Translations under genes and position numbers: made by a program
Source: Phyllobacterium sp. OV277
GTDB lineage: Bacteria > Pseudomonadota > Alphaproteobacteria > Rhizobiales > Rhizobiaceae
DNA length: 64,000 nucleotides
Assembly (NCBI RefSeq): GCF_900104355.1
Contig: NZ_FNIY01000001.1
Span: forward strand, 1,116,001-1,180,000
Direction: 5' to 3'
Notes under the pieces: model-generated
The model's input: the letters and a program-made list of their open reading frames with translations, nothing else
What the model was told of the DNA's origin: nothing
Database searches by the model: none
Shown: positions 43,458-53,551 of the stretch, in pieces
Layout: every line of letters starts with the position of its first letter
How positions within the stretch are numbered: the first letter of the stretch is position 1

Positions 43458-44471
43458 ATGCCGTTCAACGGTTTTGATTTTACCATTCCGGTACTGGTTG
43501 TTCTGGTGCTGGTTGTACTTTTCGCAGGTGTTAAAACCGTACCGCAAGGTTACAACTATACCATCGAGCGTTTTGGTAAGTATACCCGCACCCTTGCGCC
43601 CGGCCTCAGCCTTATCGTCCCGTTCTTTGATCGCATCGGCGCCAAGCTGAACATGATGGAACAGGTGCTCGACGTTCAGACACAGGAAGTCATCACCAAG
43701 GACAATGCCAACATCGCTGTCGACGGTATCGCCTTCTATCAGATTCTCAATGCACCACAGGCCGCCTATCAGGTCAGCGGATTGCAGAACGCCATTTTGA
43801 ACCTCACCATGACCAATATCCGTACGGTCATGGGCTCGATGGACCTCGATGAACTCCTGTCCAACCGCGATGCAATCAATGACCGTCTCCTGCGTGTGGT
43901 TGACGAGGCCGCACATTCCTGGGGCATCAAGATGACCCGCGTTATGATCAAGGACATCAATCCACCCAAGGATCTGCTCGACTCCATGGCGCGCCAGATG
44001 AAGGCGGAGCGTGAGAAGCGTGCATTGGTTCTGGAAGCAGAAGGCAACCGCAACGCGCAAATCCTGCGCGCCGAGGGGCTGAAGCAGGCGCAAATTCTTG
44101 AAGCCGAGGGCAAGCGTGAAGCCGCCTATCGCGAGGCCGAAGGCCGTGAACGTCTGGCGCTGGCTGAAGCCAAAGCAACCGAGCTTGTTTCGGCGGCGAT
44201 CAGCAATGGTAACGTGCAGGCAATCAACTACTTTGTTGCCCAGAAATACACCGAGGCTTTCGGCAAATTCGCAACCAGCAACAACCAGAAACTCATTCTG
44301 ATGCCGATGGAAGCATCGTCACTGGTCGGTACCCTCGGCGGCATCGGCGCTATTGCCCGGGAGGTCTTTGGCGATACGGCTCAGACGACGGAGCGGGCAG
44401 CAAGCCCGGCACAGCCGGCGCGAGGACGCACCGTTCCGGGCACCACAGGTGGTTCCGGCCAGTCGTCGTAA
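43458..44471 (+). CDS. SPFH/Band 7 (stomatin-like) membrane protein, QmcA-like
   Basis: 337 residues. One N-terminal transmembrane segment (about 10-30) is followed by the SPFH domain ([18 protein letters not shown] onward to about 190) and a coiled-coil rich in Glu, Ala and Arg (about 180-260). It assembles into membrane rings or rafts and often acts with a membrane protease or NfeD. The NfeD-family gene starts 25 bases after its stop. GGAGAG precedes the ATG. Confidence 0.93.
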   Translation: MPFNGFDFTIPVLVVLVLVVLFAGVKTVPQGYNYTIERFGKYTRTLAPGLSLIVPFFDRIGAKLNMMEQVLDVQTQEVITKDNANIAVDGIAFYQILNAPQAAYQVSGLQNAILNLTMTNIRTVMGSMDLDELLSNRDAINDRLLRVVDEAAHSWGIKMTRVMIKDINPPKDLLDSMARQMKAEREKRALVLEAEGNRNAQILRAEGLKQAQILEAEGKREAAYREAEGRERLALAEAKATELVSAAISNGNVQAINYFVAQKYTEAFGKFATSNNQKLILMPMEASSLVGTLGGIGAIAREVFGDTAQTTERAASPAQPARGRTVPGTTGGSGQSS

Positions 44472-44495
44472 CCAACCAGCGGAGGAGTTGCACTG

Positions 44496-44957
44496 ATGTT
44501 GGAACATCTCTTCTACGAACTTGGTCCCTGGAACTGGGTAGTGCTCGGCTTTGCCCTGCTTATTTTTGAAGTGGCAGCGCCCGGCATCTTCCTTCTATGG
44601 TTCGGTATCGCCGCCATTATCGTCGGCTTCCTGACAATCCTCGTGCTTGGACCGCTATTCGCCATTGGCTGGCAGATCCAGATCATCCTGTTTCTGGTTT
44701 TGTCGGTGATTTCGGTGTTCATCGGGCGGCGGTTCATGGGCGCAACCGATGTGCCCACGGATGAACCGCTGCTCAACCGGCGCAATGACCAGCTGATTGG
44801 CCAGATCGTCGTGCTCGAAGAGGCAACGGTCAACGGGCGTGGACGCGCACGGATTGGCGACAGCCTCTGGCGTGTCAAAGGCCCCGATTTAGCTGCTGGC
44901 AGCCAAGTGAGAATTACCGGAACCGATCAGGGAACGCTGACGGTGGAAGCGGCTTGA
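44496..44957 (+). CDS. NfeD-family membrane protein
   Basis: 153 residues: hydrophobic segments at about 10-32, 32-52 and 55-75, then a soluble OB-like domain (about 90-150, GQIVVLEEATVNGRGRARI...VRITGTDQGTLTVE). This is the short NfeD form lacking the ClpP-like protease domain. Coupled to the upstream SPFH gene, it forms the common stomatin/NfeD pair thought to influence membrane organisation. GGAGGAG precedes the ATG at 44496. Confidence 0.92.
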   Translation: MLEHLFYELGPWNWVVLGFALLIFEVAAPGIFLLWFGIAAIIVGFLTILVLGPLFAIGWQIQIILFLVLSVISVFIGRRFMGATDVPTDEPLLNRRNDQLIGQIVVLEEATVNGRGRARIGDSLWRVKGPDLAAGSQVRITGTDQGTLTVEAA

Positions 44958-44979
44958 GTTGATTGCGCGATGGTGGTTC

Positions 44980-45101
44980 GTGGTTCGACAAGCTCACCAT
45001 GAGGGAAAGTGTGGATGCAATGCTATTCACAAAGATTGCAGAATAAAGCTCCCCTCATTCTGAGCCTGTCAAAGGGCCTCATGGTGAGCTTGTCGAACCA
45101 C
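44980..45101. repeat. Family B hairpin B7 without an A element
   Basis: GTGGTTCGACAAGCTCACC left end and GAGCTTGTCGAACCAC right end, only 122 bp. There is an extra degraded copy of the end motif (CATTCTGAGCCTGTCAAAGG) just inside the right arm. Confidence 0.85.
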
Positions 45102-45137
45102 GAACCCACGAACCACGCGCAATAACCCCTGCAGCCC

Positions 45138-46133
45138 TCAGGCAGCACCGATCCGCAGCAGATCGTGGAAATGCACGATACCGACGGGGAAATTATCCTC
45201 GGTAACGATCAACGCGCCGATGTTATACTCGTTGAGCAAAGCCAACGCCGCACTTGCGAGCATGCTTGTCGGCACGGTTTTCGGATTGCGCGTCATCACT
45301 TCCTCAACCTTCATGCCCACCAGATTGCGGTGAAGGTTGCGCGACAGATCGCCATCGGTGATGATTCCGGCCAGCGAGCCATCATCATTTTGCACGGCAA
45401 TACAGCCAAAGCGCTTGTCCGACAGCACCTTCATCGCATCGGGAATGGAGGTTCCCAGCGGAACCAGCGGAATCTGGTCACCGCGATGCATGATCTCGCG
45501 CACATGGGTCAGGCTCGCGCCCAGCGATCCGCCCGGATGGAATGTCTTGAAGTCAATAGCCGTGAAACCCCGCGCCTCAAGCAGAGCGATGGCTATCGCA
45601 TCCCCTACGGCCAGTTGCACCAGCGGCGATGTGGTCGGCGCAAGCCCATGCGGGCATGCTTCGGTAATTTTTGGCAGCAACAGCACCACGTCTGCGGCCG
45701 TTGCCAGTGCCGAGTTTTCACCCGCCGTCAAGGCGATCAGCGGAATACGGAACCGTCTGGAATAGCTGACGATACCTTTGAGTTCTGCCGTATCACCCGA
45801 CCAGGAGATGGCGAGAATGGCATCGTCACTACCAATCATGCCGAGATCGCCATGATTGGCTTCGGCTGGATGCACGAAAAAAGCGGGCGTGCCCGTCGAG
45901 GCAAAGGTCGCCGCAATCTTGGCACCGATATGGCCGCTCTTGCCGACGCCCGTTACGATAATTCTGCCGCGCACCGCTGCAATGCTCTCAACAGCCCGAG
46001 CGAAAGCATCAGCCAGATTTCCATCCAGCGCTTCGCGCAATGCGCTCAGCCCGTCTCTCTCGGTTGAAATTGTCCGCTTTGCTGAATCGATCGCTGCGGA
46101 TTTGTCGAGTTTGGTGTCGTTTATTGCCTGCAT
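45138..46133 (-). CDS. kdsD: Arabinose-5-phosphate isomerase (KdsD/KpsF/GutQ family)
   Basis: 331 residues from the ATG at 46133, which matches the usual length. The frame stays open to an ATG at 46235 that has a better AGGG at nine bases but would add 34 residues of no known fold. An N-terminal SIS domain (IIVTGVGKSGHIGAKIA, ANHGDLGMI, GDTAELKGIV, FHPGGSLG) and two CBS domains (about 210-330, with GIITDGDLSRNL) are complete. It interconverts ribulose 5-phosphate and arabinose 5-phosphate for KDO of lipopolysaccharide. It is divergent from the outer-membrane barrel gene. Confidence 0.92.
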   Translation of the reverse strand: MQAINDTKLDKSAAIDSAKRTISTERDGLSALREALDGNLADAFARAVESIAAVRGRIIVTGVGKSGHIGAKIAATFASTGTPAFFVHPAEANHGDLGMIGSDDAILAISWSGDTAELKGIVSYSRRFRIPLIALTAGENSALATAADVVLLLPKITEACPHGLAPTTSPLVQLAVGDAIAIALLEARGFTAIDFKTFHPGGSLGASLTHVREIMHRGDQIPLVPLGTSIPDAMKVLSDKRFGCIAVQNDDGSLAGIITDGDLSRNLHRNLVGMKVEEVMTRNPKTVPTSMLASAALALLNEYNIGALIVTEDNFPVGIVHFHDLLRIGAA

Positions 46134-46283
46134 GGCCAGAACCGTTAGCGCTTTGCTGGCGCGCTGTCCATTTTTTGTTGTGAGCAGGTCCTGAAACGCC
46201 GTCACCCTCCGGCCCGGAAACCAGTCATTAACCATGACAGTTTACCCTCCGGAAAGGTTCGAACTCATTGGCAATGCTCATTC

Positions 46284-48050
46284 ATGCATCATCGGCAACC
46301 ACGCATCGAAGCACCGCCCTGCAGCGGCAGCTTCAAGTCTGTGATCAACTTCTGTCTGTGGACAGGGTTGATGAGCAGCGTTGCGTTTGCCTTAAGCGGA
46401 ACAGCTTTTGCCCAGCAGGCGACGCCTTTGCGCGGGCCTGTGGATGAAAATGTCCTGCAAACTCAACAGAATACGCCGCCCCGCCCCGCCACTCGCCCGG
46501 CAGCAAATTCATCCACGCCGACGCCTGCCCCCGGCAACAATGATGGCATTCCGTCCACGCCCTATCAGCCTGTCAGCCCCGGTGCCTTGCCCGATGATGA
46601 TGCGGGCAATCTTGGTCTGAACGGCGTACCGGTGAATGACGGCTCGCCGCCATCGGGACCTGTGGATAACAGCGGCGGTCTCAACCCTCCGCCCACCACG
46701 GTGCCCGCCGAGATCCCGATTCCCGCCGACCGCGCGACAGCGGCAACCCAGCGAACGCGACCGGGTCAGCGACCATTGCGGCCCGGCCAGACACCCGATG
46801 CGCTGACAACAGGTGCGCTGGAAGACGAGACAACTGGCAACCCCAAGGCGCAACGCGCCGACAAGGATAATTTGCCTGAAGCCGCAATCGAGCGCCGCTT
46901 CGTCAAGCCGGACCCTGAACCCTTTGCGCCGCTTGGCATCAGGGCGGGCACTGTCACGCTGCGTCCATCCATCTCGCAGGGTATTCGCGCCACGACGAAT
47001 GCTGACGATAGTTCCGATGGCAAAAGCGCTGTTCTGTCGGAAACCCGGCTGCGCATGCGCGCCACCACCGATTGGTCGCGCCATTCTGCCTTTCTTGATT
47101 TTGACGGCACCTACGACAAGACGATTTCCGGCGAAGATTATTCGGCGCCGAATATTGGGCTGCGCGGCGGCTTCAAGCTTGATCTTGGCGAACGGACCAC
47201 CGTAACAGGCGAAGGCGGCTACCGCTACCGGCAGGAAGATGCCAGCGCACCAACAGCCGTTGTCGGCGCATCGAACCGGCCCGCCGTGCAGGAACTCGAT
47301 GCCACATTGGGCGTGCGGCATGAATTTGGCCGGTTCTTCGGCGAGGTAAAGGGCAAAGTCGACCATACCACCTATGGAAAGGCGGAATTTCCTGACGGAA
47401 CCACGATCAGCCAGAAGGACCGCGACAACACCTTTGCCAGCATCGCCCTGCGTGGTGGCTTTGAAATGTCACCGGCTATCAAGCCGTTCGCCGAAGTTGA
47501 AATCGGCAAGCTGATGTATGATCAGACCGAAGACTCCAACGGGTACCGCCGCTCCGGTTTGCGCACCGCCCTGCGCGGCGGCATCGAGGCGGATTTTGGC
47601 GAAAAACTTTCCGGCGAATTGGCCCTTGGCTATCTGCGGCAGGGTATTGATGACAACAGGCTATCGGATGTGGATGGTGTCAGCGTTGACGGGGCAATCA
47701 AATGGTCGCCGCAGCGCGGGACAGATGTTAATCTTGGCCTGCTGACTCGCGTCGAGGGCGCGACAGCCCCCAATGATAGCGGCTCGATCTTTTATGAGGG
47801 AAGGCTCGGCATCAAACGCCAGATCCGCTCCAACCTGAGCGTCAATGCGGAACTCACCGCATCCCTGCGCGACAACAAGGATGGCAGTGGTCTCGACAAA
47901 GGCTTTGGGGCGGAGGTCGGTGCAACCTACTGGTTCAACCGTTTCCTCGGGCTTGATGTGAGCGCCCGCCACCGCATAACGCGCAGTGAGGTCGATACCC
48001 GCCAGACCACGGAAAGCAGTGTTTATATGGGGCTGACGCTGCAGCGGTGA
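46284..48050 (+). CDS. Outer-membrane beta-barrel protein (BBP2-like, PF10082 type)
   Basis: 588 residues. Signal region (about 15-44, ending ALSGTAFAQQ) followed by a Pro/Asn/Thr-rich disordered stretch (to about 190). A C-terminal beta-barrel of alternating hydrophobic strands (from about 220) ends in MGLTLQR. The pattern matches family 2 outer-membrane barrels seen in alphaproteobacteria. Substrate or role unknown; neighbours make LPS precursors, so an envelope function is likely. No clear ribosome binding site before the ATG at 46284. Confidence 0.82.
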   Translation: MHHRQPRIEAPPCSGSFKSVINFCLWTGLMSSVAFALSGTAFAQQATPLRGPVDENVLQTQQNTPPRPATRPAANSSTPTPAPGNNDGIPSTPYQPVSPGALPDDDAGNLGLNGVPVNDGSPPSGPVDNSGGLNPPPTTVPAEIPIPADRATAATQRTRPGQRPLRPGQTPDALTTGALEDETTGNPKAQRADKDNLPEAAIERRFVKPDPEPFAPLGIRAGTVTLRPSISQGIRATTNADDSSDGKSAVLSETRLRMRATTDWSRHSAFLDFDGTYDKTISGEDYSAPNIGLRGGFKLDLGERTTVTGEGGYRYRQEDASAPTAVVGASNRPAVQELDATLGVRHEFGRFFGEVKGKVDHTTYGKAEFPDGTTISQKDRDNTFASIALRGGFEMSPAIKPFAEVEIGKLMYDQTEDSNGYRRSGLRTALRGGIEADFGEKLSGELALGYLRQGIDDNRLSDVDGVSVDGAIKWSPQRGTDVNLGLLTRVEGATAPNDSGSIFYEGRLGIKRQIRSNLSVNAELTASLRDNKDGSGLDKGFGAEVGATYWFNRFLGLDVSARHRITRSEVDTRQTTESSVYMGLTLQR

Positions 48051-48107
48051 GGTTGGCCTGTCGGCGCAGAAGGCACCACCGGCGCGGCAGCGGTGGGGAT
48101 GAGACAT

Positions 48108-48269
48108 TCACCCCCCTCTGTCCTGTCGGACATCTCCCCCACAAGGGGGGAGATCAGCTTGTATATTCGTTTCAACCAACCTTCAGCGTTGCAGTTTACG
48201 CGAAAGCCTTCATGTCGATGTGATCTCCCCCCTTGTGGGGGAGATGTCCGACAGGACAGAGGGGGGTGA
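48108..48269. repeat. Palindromic element C3 (family C)
   Basis: Same 49-bp perfect inverted arms as C1 and exactly the same total length, 162 bp; only the 64-base centre differs. It fills the gap between the barrel gene and galU. Confidence 0.95.
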
Positions 48270-48306
48270 AATACGAGAGGAAATCAAATGCCCCTCTTGC
48301 AATCTC

Positions 48307-49209
48307 TCAATCCTTGCGCGGTTGAATTGTCTTCAGCATGTTGCCGATATTGTCGATAACGCCATTACGAATGTCATTGCGCCACAGCGCAAACGCCACG
48401 TTGGCCTCGACAAAACCTTCCTTGGAGCCCGTATCATAGGTGCGCCCACGGAAGTGATACCCGAAGAAATCCTGCTGCTTGGCCAGTTTCAACATCCCGT
48501 CGGTCAGCTGAATTTCATTGCCCGCACCGCGTTCCTGATGTTCCAGAATATCAAAAATCTCCGGCTGCAGGATATAGCGGCCATTGATATAGAGATTGGA
48601 CGGTGCCGTGCCCTTGGCTGGCTTTTCGACCATCTCGGTCAGTTCAAAGCCATTGCCGACATCCTTGCCCTTGCCGACAATACCATATTTGTGGGCTTCC
48701 TCAGGATCGCATTCCTGCACGGCAACAATATTGCCGCCAGCCTGATTGTAGAGTTCCACCATATCGGCGAGGCAGCCCTTCTTCTCCGGCTGCATGATCA
48801 TATCTGGCAGAAGCAGCGCGAAAGGCTCGTCGCCGACGATATCGCGGGCGCACCATACCGCATGGCCAAGTCCCATCGGCACCTGCTGGCGGGTAAAGCT
48901 TGTTGTTCCCGGTCCCGGCTGAATACCCTGCAATTCATCGAGCAGTGCAGTCTTTCCCCGTTCGGCGAGCGTCGCGTAAAGTTCGTACTGCGCATCGAAG
49001 TAATCCTCGATAACCGCCTTGTTGCGGCCGGTTACGAAGATGAAATGTTCTATCCCGGCTTCGCGGGCTTCATCCACCACATACTGAATGACCGGCTTGT
49101 CAACGACCGTCAGCATTTCTTTAGGAATGGATTTGGTGGCCGGAAGAACGCGGGTACCAAAACCTGCGACTGGAAGAACGGCTTTGCGGATTTTTTTCGC
49201 TGTGGTCAC
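48307..49209 (-). CDS. galU: UTP-glucose-1-phosphate uridylyltransferase
   Basis: 300 residues. The nucleotidyltransferase signature [20 protein letters not shown] is near the N-terminus, with [24 protein letters not shown] and FALLLPDM (metal Asp) following. The start is a GTG at 49209 preceded by GGGGAG at seven bases. It makes UDP-glucose for surface polysaccharides and cyclic glucans. It is convergent with repeat C3 and divergent from the transglycosylase gene; 49210-49488 contains nothing else I can name. Confidence 0.95.
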   Translation of the reverse strand: MTTAKKIRKAVLPVAGFGTRVLPATKSIPKEMLTVVDKPVIQYVVDEAREAGIEHFIFVTGRNKAVIEDYFDAQYELYATLAERGKTALLDELQGIQPGPGTTSFTRQQVPMGLGHAVWCARDIVGDEPFALLLPDMIMQPEKKGCLADMVELYNQAGGNIVAVQECDPEEAHKYGIVGKGKDVGNGFELTEMVEKPAKGTAPSNLYINGRYILQPEIFDILEHQERGAGNEIQLTDGMLKLAKQQDFFGYHFRGRTYDTGSKEGFVEANVAFALWRNDIRNGVIDNIGNMLKTIQPRKD

Positions 49210-49488
49210 AATATGCTCCCCATCTCTGCACTACATTCAATTAACATTGGTAATGGACATTTGAACCGCAAAGAATGAAAATAGTTTGTGCGGCGCAATA
49301 AACATTTTTTTCGCTTGGTAATGTTCGCGCATGAATGGCCAAATATTAGGCACCAAGTCTGAAGAAAAGCCCATTCACATGAACGAAATGGCGCCCGCCC
49401 GCCACGCATGGTAAACTAATTCCTAACTTTGATGTGCGTAATTTATCGTTTGACCGGAATAGGTGGCAACACAGTTCAAGGAGACAAC

Positions 49489-50715
49489 ATGTTTGAGAGT
49501 CCGTCGGCTTTCGCAAAGCGCATCATGATTTTGGCCGCAACCGCGAGCCTGGCTTTTGCAGTAACGGCGACGAACGCCTCCGCCGATGCAAAATTCCAGG
49601 GCTGGATTGCAGGCTTCCGTACCACTGCCATGCAGAGCGGCATTTCCGCATCAACGTTCCAGCGCGCCTTTGCCGGTATCACGGAAATTGATCCTGAGGT
49701 CCTGCAGAAGGCTTCATACCAGCCGGAATTTGTTGCTCCTGTCTGGGATTATGTTGACAATCGCGTCAATGAACACTCCATCACCACCGGCCGCGACATG
49801 GCGCGCAAATACAGCCGCTGGCTTGGCTCCATTGAGAAAAATTACGGCGTTGACCGCAATGTTCTCTTGGCGATCTGGTCCATGGAGACCAATTACGGCG
49901 AAGCCATGCAGCGCCCTGACATCATGCGCGATGCCGTGCGTTCGCTCGCGACCCTTGCCTATGCCGACCAGCGCCGGGCAAAATATGCACGCACGCAGCT
50001 GATTGCTGCCATGAAAATCCTGCAGACTGGCGATATTGACCGCAGCCACCTGACCGGTTCGTGGGCTGGGGCGCTTGGCCATACGCAGTTCATTCCCACC
50101 AGCTATCTGGCCTATGCCGTGGACATGGATGGCAATGGCAAACGTGATATCTGGACCTCCATTCCCGATGCGCTGGCGACAGCCGCCAATCTTCTGGCCA
50201 AGAACGGTTGGGAATCAGGCCGGACCTGGGGCTATGAAGTCACACTGCCAGCCGGACGCAAATTCCCTGCCGGTTCGCGCACGATGGCGGAATGGCAGAG
50301 CCTCGGTGTTGTCAGGGCCAATGGCAAACCCTTCCCGCGCGGCGGCGAAAAGGCCCAGCTCAAGGTTCTTGATGGCCGTGAAGGTCCTGCCTTCCTGATG
50401 ACCAAGAATTTCTCGGTGCTCAAGAACTACAACAATGCCGATAAATACGCGCTTGCTGTTGGTCTTCTCGCCGATCAGATCGGCGGCGCACCGGCCCTTC
50501 GTCAGGACTGGAATCGCCCCTTCACACCAATATCGATGAAGGAGCGCGAAGAATTGCAGACACATTTGCGCGCACTGGGCTATTATGATGGCGAAGTGGA
50601 CGGAAAAATTGGCTCCAGCTCGCGAAATGCCATTCAGGCATTCCAGAAGCGCATGGGCCTTGATCCGGATGGTCATCCCAGCAAGGAAGTATTGACCGTT
50701 ATCCGCAAGCGATAA
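49489..50715 (+). CDS. Lytic murein transglycosylase, MltB type with peptidoglycan-binding domain
   Basis: 408 residues from the ATG at 49489 (AAGGAG upstream); the frame opens earlier at 49429 without a ribosome site. A signal peptide (to about residue 34) is followed by an SLT_2 domain: IWSMETNYGE with catalytic Glu near 133, and LTGSWAGALGHTQFIPTSYL. A C-terminal PG_binding_1 module (about 340-405, LRALGYYDGEVDGKIGSSS) ends the protein. It cleaves glycan strands to anhydro-muropeptides. It lies in tandem with the DUF459 gene 14 bases downstream. Confidence 0.94.
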   Translation: MFESPSAFAKRIMILAATASLAFAVTATNASADAKFQGWIAGFRTTAMQSGISASTFQRAFAGITEIDPEVLQKASYQPEFVAPVWDYVDNRVNEHSITTGRDMARKYSRWLGSIEKNYGVDRNVLLAIWSMETNYGEAMQRPDIMRDAVRSLATLAYADQRRAKYARTQLIAAMKILQTGDIDRSHLTGSWAGALGHTQFIPTSYLAYAVDMDGNGKRDIWTSIPDALATAANLLAKNGWESGRTWGYEVTLPAGRKFPAGSRTMAEWQSLGVVRANGKPFPRGGEKAQLKVLDGREGPAFLMTKNFSVLKNYNNADKYALAVGLLADQIGGAPALRQDWNRPFTPISMKEREELQTHLRALGYYDGEVDGKIGSSSRNAIQAFQKRMGLDPDGHPSKEVLTVIRKR

Positions 50716-50729
50716 GGTTTGGAACTGTC

Positions 50730-51938
50730 ATGGACACAATGAAGCGACCGGCTCTGATTCGTTGCCTTGTTGTGTCCATATCCCTCGGTGCCGCTGGCGG
50801 ACTTGTATTTACCGATATTGCCGCCGCACAGCAGCGCACCCTGCTCGACATGCTGTTTGGTCAGCGCCGCGAGGTCTATCGCGAAAACACCGACCGGATG
50901 ATTTTCGACGAAAACAACCGTCCGACCCGTCCATCCAAGAATCGCACCACCAAGCGGGCCGAACGACCCAAGCCACAGCCCGCAGCACCCGCGAGTGAAA
51001 ACACGGCTCCAACGGCCGAACCCGTCATTCCGTCAAAACTGACTGACGCCAAAACCATTCTTGTTGTGGGTGACTTCATGGCCAGTGGCCTTGCCGAGGG
51101 CCTCGACGCGGCATTCATGGATTCGCCCGGCGTGCGCGTGGTCGACAAGAGCGACGGCTCCTCGGGCTTTGTGCGCAGCGATCACCGCGATTGGCCTGCC
51201 ACGGTTGGCAGCCTGATTGATGCGGAAAAGCCTGCCGTCGTTGTTGTGATGATCGGCGCCAATGACCGCCAGCAATTCCTCAATGGACCAGCCTTGCAAA
51301 GCGAGGAATGGGCCAAGCAATATCAGGCACGGATCAAGGCATTTCTGGAAGCCGTCAAGAAGTCGGGCCACCCCATTGTCTGGGTTGGGCAACCCTCATT
51401 CAAATTCAAGAACATGACGAATGACCTGCTCGCGTTCAACGAGCTTTATCGCAGCGCGACCGAAAAGGCCGAGGGCAAGTTCGTCGATGTCTGGGAAGGG
51501 TTTGTTGATCAGAGCGGCAGCTTTACGCTGTCGGGTTTTGACGTATCGGGCCAGACCGCGCGCCTGCGCAACAATGATGGTGTTGGATTGACCACCGCAG
51601 GCAAGCGCAAGCTCGCCTTCTACGCGGAAAAGCCACTGCGGCAGATGCTTGGCAATGCGACATCACCCGCCATTGCTGCGATCAAACCCGGCTCGCCGGT
51701 GCAGGCCCTGCCTGAAACACCGCAGGCACCCGTGAAGATTGATCGCATTGCGCCGATTAGCCTTAGTGACCCGGAACTGGATGGCGGGACTGATCTCTTG
51801 GGCGCGGTCCCAAAAGGCACGGCAGCCGATAAATCCGCACAGGACAAATTGCTGATCGAGGGATCGGCACCGGACGCCCAGCCTGGCCGTATCAATGATT
51901 ATTCCTGGCCCAAAAAGCCAGACGCGGCGACGAAATAG
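50730..51938 (+). CDS. SGNH/GDSL hydrolase-fold periplasmic protein (DUF459)
   Basis: 402 residues. Signal peptide (about 8-34). A Pro/Lys/Arg-rich linker leads to the DUF459 domain from about 105: ILVVGDFMASGLAEGL, VVVMIGANDRQQF and a C-terminal GLTTAGKRKLAFYAEKPL. The usual nucleophile Ser of GDSL is replaced by Asp-Phe-Met-Ala-Ser at this spot, so activity may be changed. Such proteins often occur next to transglycosylases and are thought to act on envelope polysaccharide. It follows the transglycosylase at 14 bases. Confidence 0.85.
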   Translation: MDTMKRPALIRCLVVSISLGAAGGLVFTDIAAAQQRTLLDMLFGQRREVYRENTDRMIFDENNRPTRPSKNRTTKRAERPKPQPAAPASENTAPTAEPVIPSKLTDAKTILVVGDFMASGLAEGLDAAFMDSPGVRVVDKSDGSSGFVRSDHRDWPATVGSLIDAEKPAVVVVMIGANDRQQFLNGPALQSEEWAKQYQARIKAFLEAVKKSGHPIVWVGQPSFKFKNMTNDLLAFNELYRSATEKAEGKFVDVWEGFVDQSGSFTLSGFDVSGQTARLRNNDGVGLTTAGKRKLAFYAEKPLRQMLGNATSPAIAAIKPGSPVQALPETPQAPVKIDRIAPISLSDPELDGGTDLLGAVPKGTAADKSAQDKLLIEGSAPDAQPGRINDYSWPKKPDAATK

Positions 51939-51946
51939 CAGCGGCT

Positions 51947-51972
51947 GACCCTTTCCTTTTGAGGAAAGGGTC
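51947..51972. terminator. Hairpin between DUF459 gene and gltD
   Basis: GACCCTTTCC and GGAAAGGGTC form a perfect 10-bp stem with a TTTTGA loop between convergent stops. No distinct T run, so a bidirectional terminator is plausible. Confidence 0.55.
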
Positions 51973-51980
51973 TAGAGCAT

Positions 51981-53435
51981 TTATCGCGGCAGAACCGACG
52001 TGCCCATCAGCGCTTCATCGATGGACTGCGCTGCCTGCCTGCCTTCACGGATAGCCCAGACGACCAGCGACTGGCCACGGCGGATATCGCCTGCCGTGAA
52101 AAGCTTGTCGACGCTGGTGCGGTAATCCTTCTCATTGGCGCTAAGCGAGCGATTGCCGCGACGATCCGCACGCATCTCCAGCGCATCGCCGAGTTCCTTG
52201 ACAACACTTGTCTCAAACGGGCCGGAGAAACCGATAGCAATGAATGCCAGATCCGCCTTGATATAAAACTCCGTACCGGCGATGGGCTTGCGCGCTTCAT
52301 CGACTTCACAGCATTTGACATGGGTCAGCGTGCCGTTTTCGCCAATGAATTCAAGTGTTGCGACCTGGAATTCGCGATCCGCACCTTCTGCCTGCGAGGA
52401 AGATGTACGCATTTTCGTTGCCCAATAGGGCCAGACGCTCAGCTTGTCTTCCTTTTCCGGCGGCTGCGGGCGGATATCAAGCTGCGTGACTTTTACCGCG
52501 CCCTGACGGAATGCTGTGCCAACACAATCCGAAGCTGTATCACCGCCGCCAACCACAACCACGTGGCGGCCTGAAGCAACGATTGGATCGCTCGGCCATG
52601 CCACCGATTCGATGTTCTCGCGGCCAACCCTGCGGTTCTGCTGCACGAGATAATTCATCGCGTCATGGACGCCTTCAAGTTCGGCGCCCGGAATACCCGC
52701 CGGGCGGGGTGTTTCCGCGCCGCCGCAATAAAGTACCGCATCATAGCTATCGAGCAGTTCCTGCACCGGCTTGTTGATACCGACATTGACGCCATAGAAG
52801 AAGGTAACGCCCTCGCCTTCCATCTGCGCCACGCGGCGATCGATGAAGTGCTTTTCCATCTTGAAATCAGGGATACCATAACGCAGCAGGCCACCGGCGC
52901 GGCTTTCGCGCTCATAGACGTGCACTTCGTGGCCAACACGGGCAAGCTGCTGCGCGGCGGCCATTCCTGCGGGACCAGAACCGATGATCGCTACGTTCTT
53001 GCCTGTTTTGGAAGCCGCAGGCTGCGGAATGATAAGGCCCTTTTCATAGGCCTTGTCGGAAATCGCCTGTTCCACCGTCTTGATGGAAACCGGCACATCT
53101 TCGAGGTTAAGCGTGCAGGCTTCCTCGCACGGCGCAGGACAGATACGGCCGGTGAATTCAGGAAAATTATTGGTGGAATGCAGATTGCGGATCGCCTCAT
53201 CCCAGTTGTCATTGTAGACGAGATCGTTCCAGTCAGGAATCTGGTTATGCACCGGACAGCCCGTCGGCCCATGGCAGAATGGAATACCGCAATCCATGCA
53301 GCGGGCCGCCTGCTTCTTCACCTCGCCATCGGTCATGGGAATGGTGAATTCGCGGAAATGACGAATGCGGTCAGACGCTGGCTGATACTTTCCGACCTGC
53401 CGGTCGATCTCTAGAAAACCTGTAACCTTACCCAT
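51981..53435 (-). CDS. gltD: Glutamate synthase small (beta) subunit
   Basis: 484 residues. The N-terminal Cys cluster (AARCMDCGIPFCHG and CPAPCEEACTLN) binds iron-sulfur centres. VAIIGSGPAGMAAAQ is the FAD Rossmann motif near 148, and VVVVGGGDTASDCVG the NADPH site near 280. It feeds electrons to GltB to make two glutamates from glutamine and 2-oxoglutarate. It lies 116 bases downstream of gltB on the same strand. Confidence 0.96.
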   Translation of the reverse strand: MGKVTGFLEIDRQVGKYQPASDRIRHFREFTIPMTDGEVKKQAARCMDCGIPFCHGPTGCPVHNQIPDWNDLVYNDNWDEAIRNLHSTNNFPEFTGRICPAPCEEACTLNLEDVPVSIKTVEQAISDKAYEKGLIIPQPAASKTGKNVAIIGSGPAGMAAAQQLARVGHEVHVYERESRAGGLLRYGIPDFKMEKHFIDRRVAQMEGEGVTFFYGVNVGINKPVQELLDSYDAVLYCGGAETPRPAGIPGAELEGVHDAMNYLVQQNRRVGRENIESVAWPSDPIVASGRHVVVVGGGDTASDCVGTAFRQGAVKVTQLDIRPQPPEKEDKLSVWPYWATKMRTSSSQAEGADREFQVATLEFIGENGTLTHVKCCEVDEARKPIAGTEFYIKADLAFIAIGFSGPFETSVVKELGDALEMRADRRGNRSLSANEKDYRTSVDKLFTAGDIRRGQSLVVWAIREGRQAAQSIDEALMGTSVLPR

Positions 53436-53551
53436 AAAACTGCTCCCCTCACCCTTGGAGGGCCACCCATTCCCAATCTTGGGTCAGGGCAGCATTGGAC
53501 CCCATGCCGAGCATCATTTTGATGACGCTCGAAGCATGGTGTGCGTTGATT

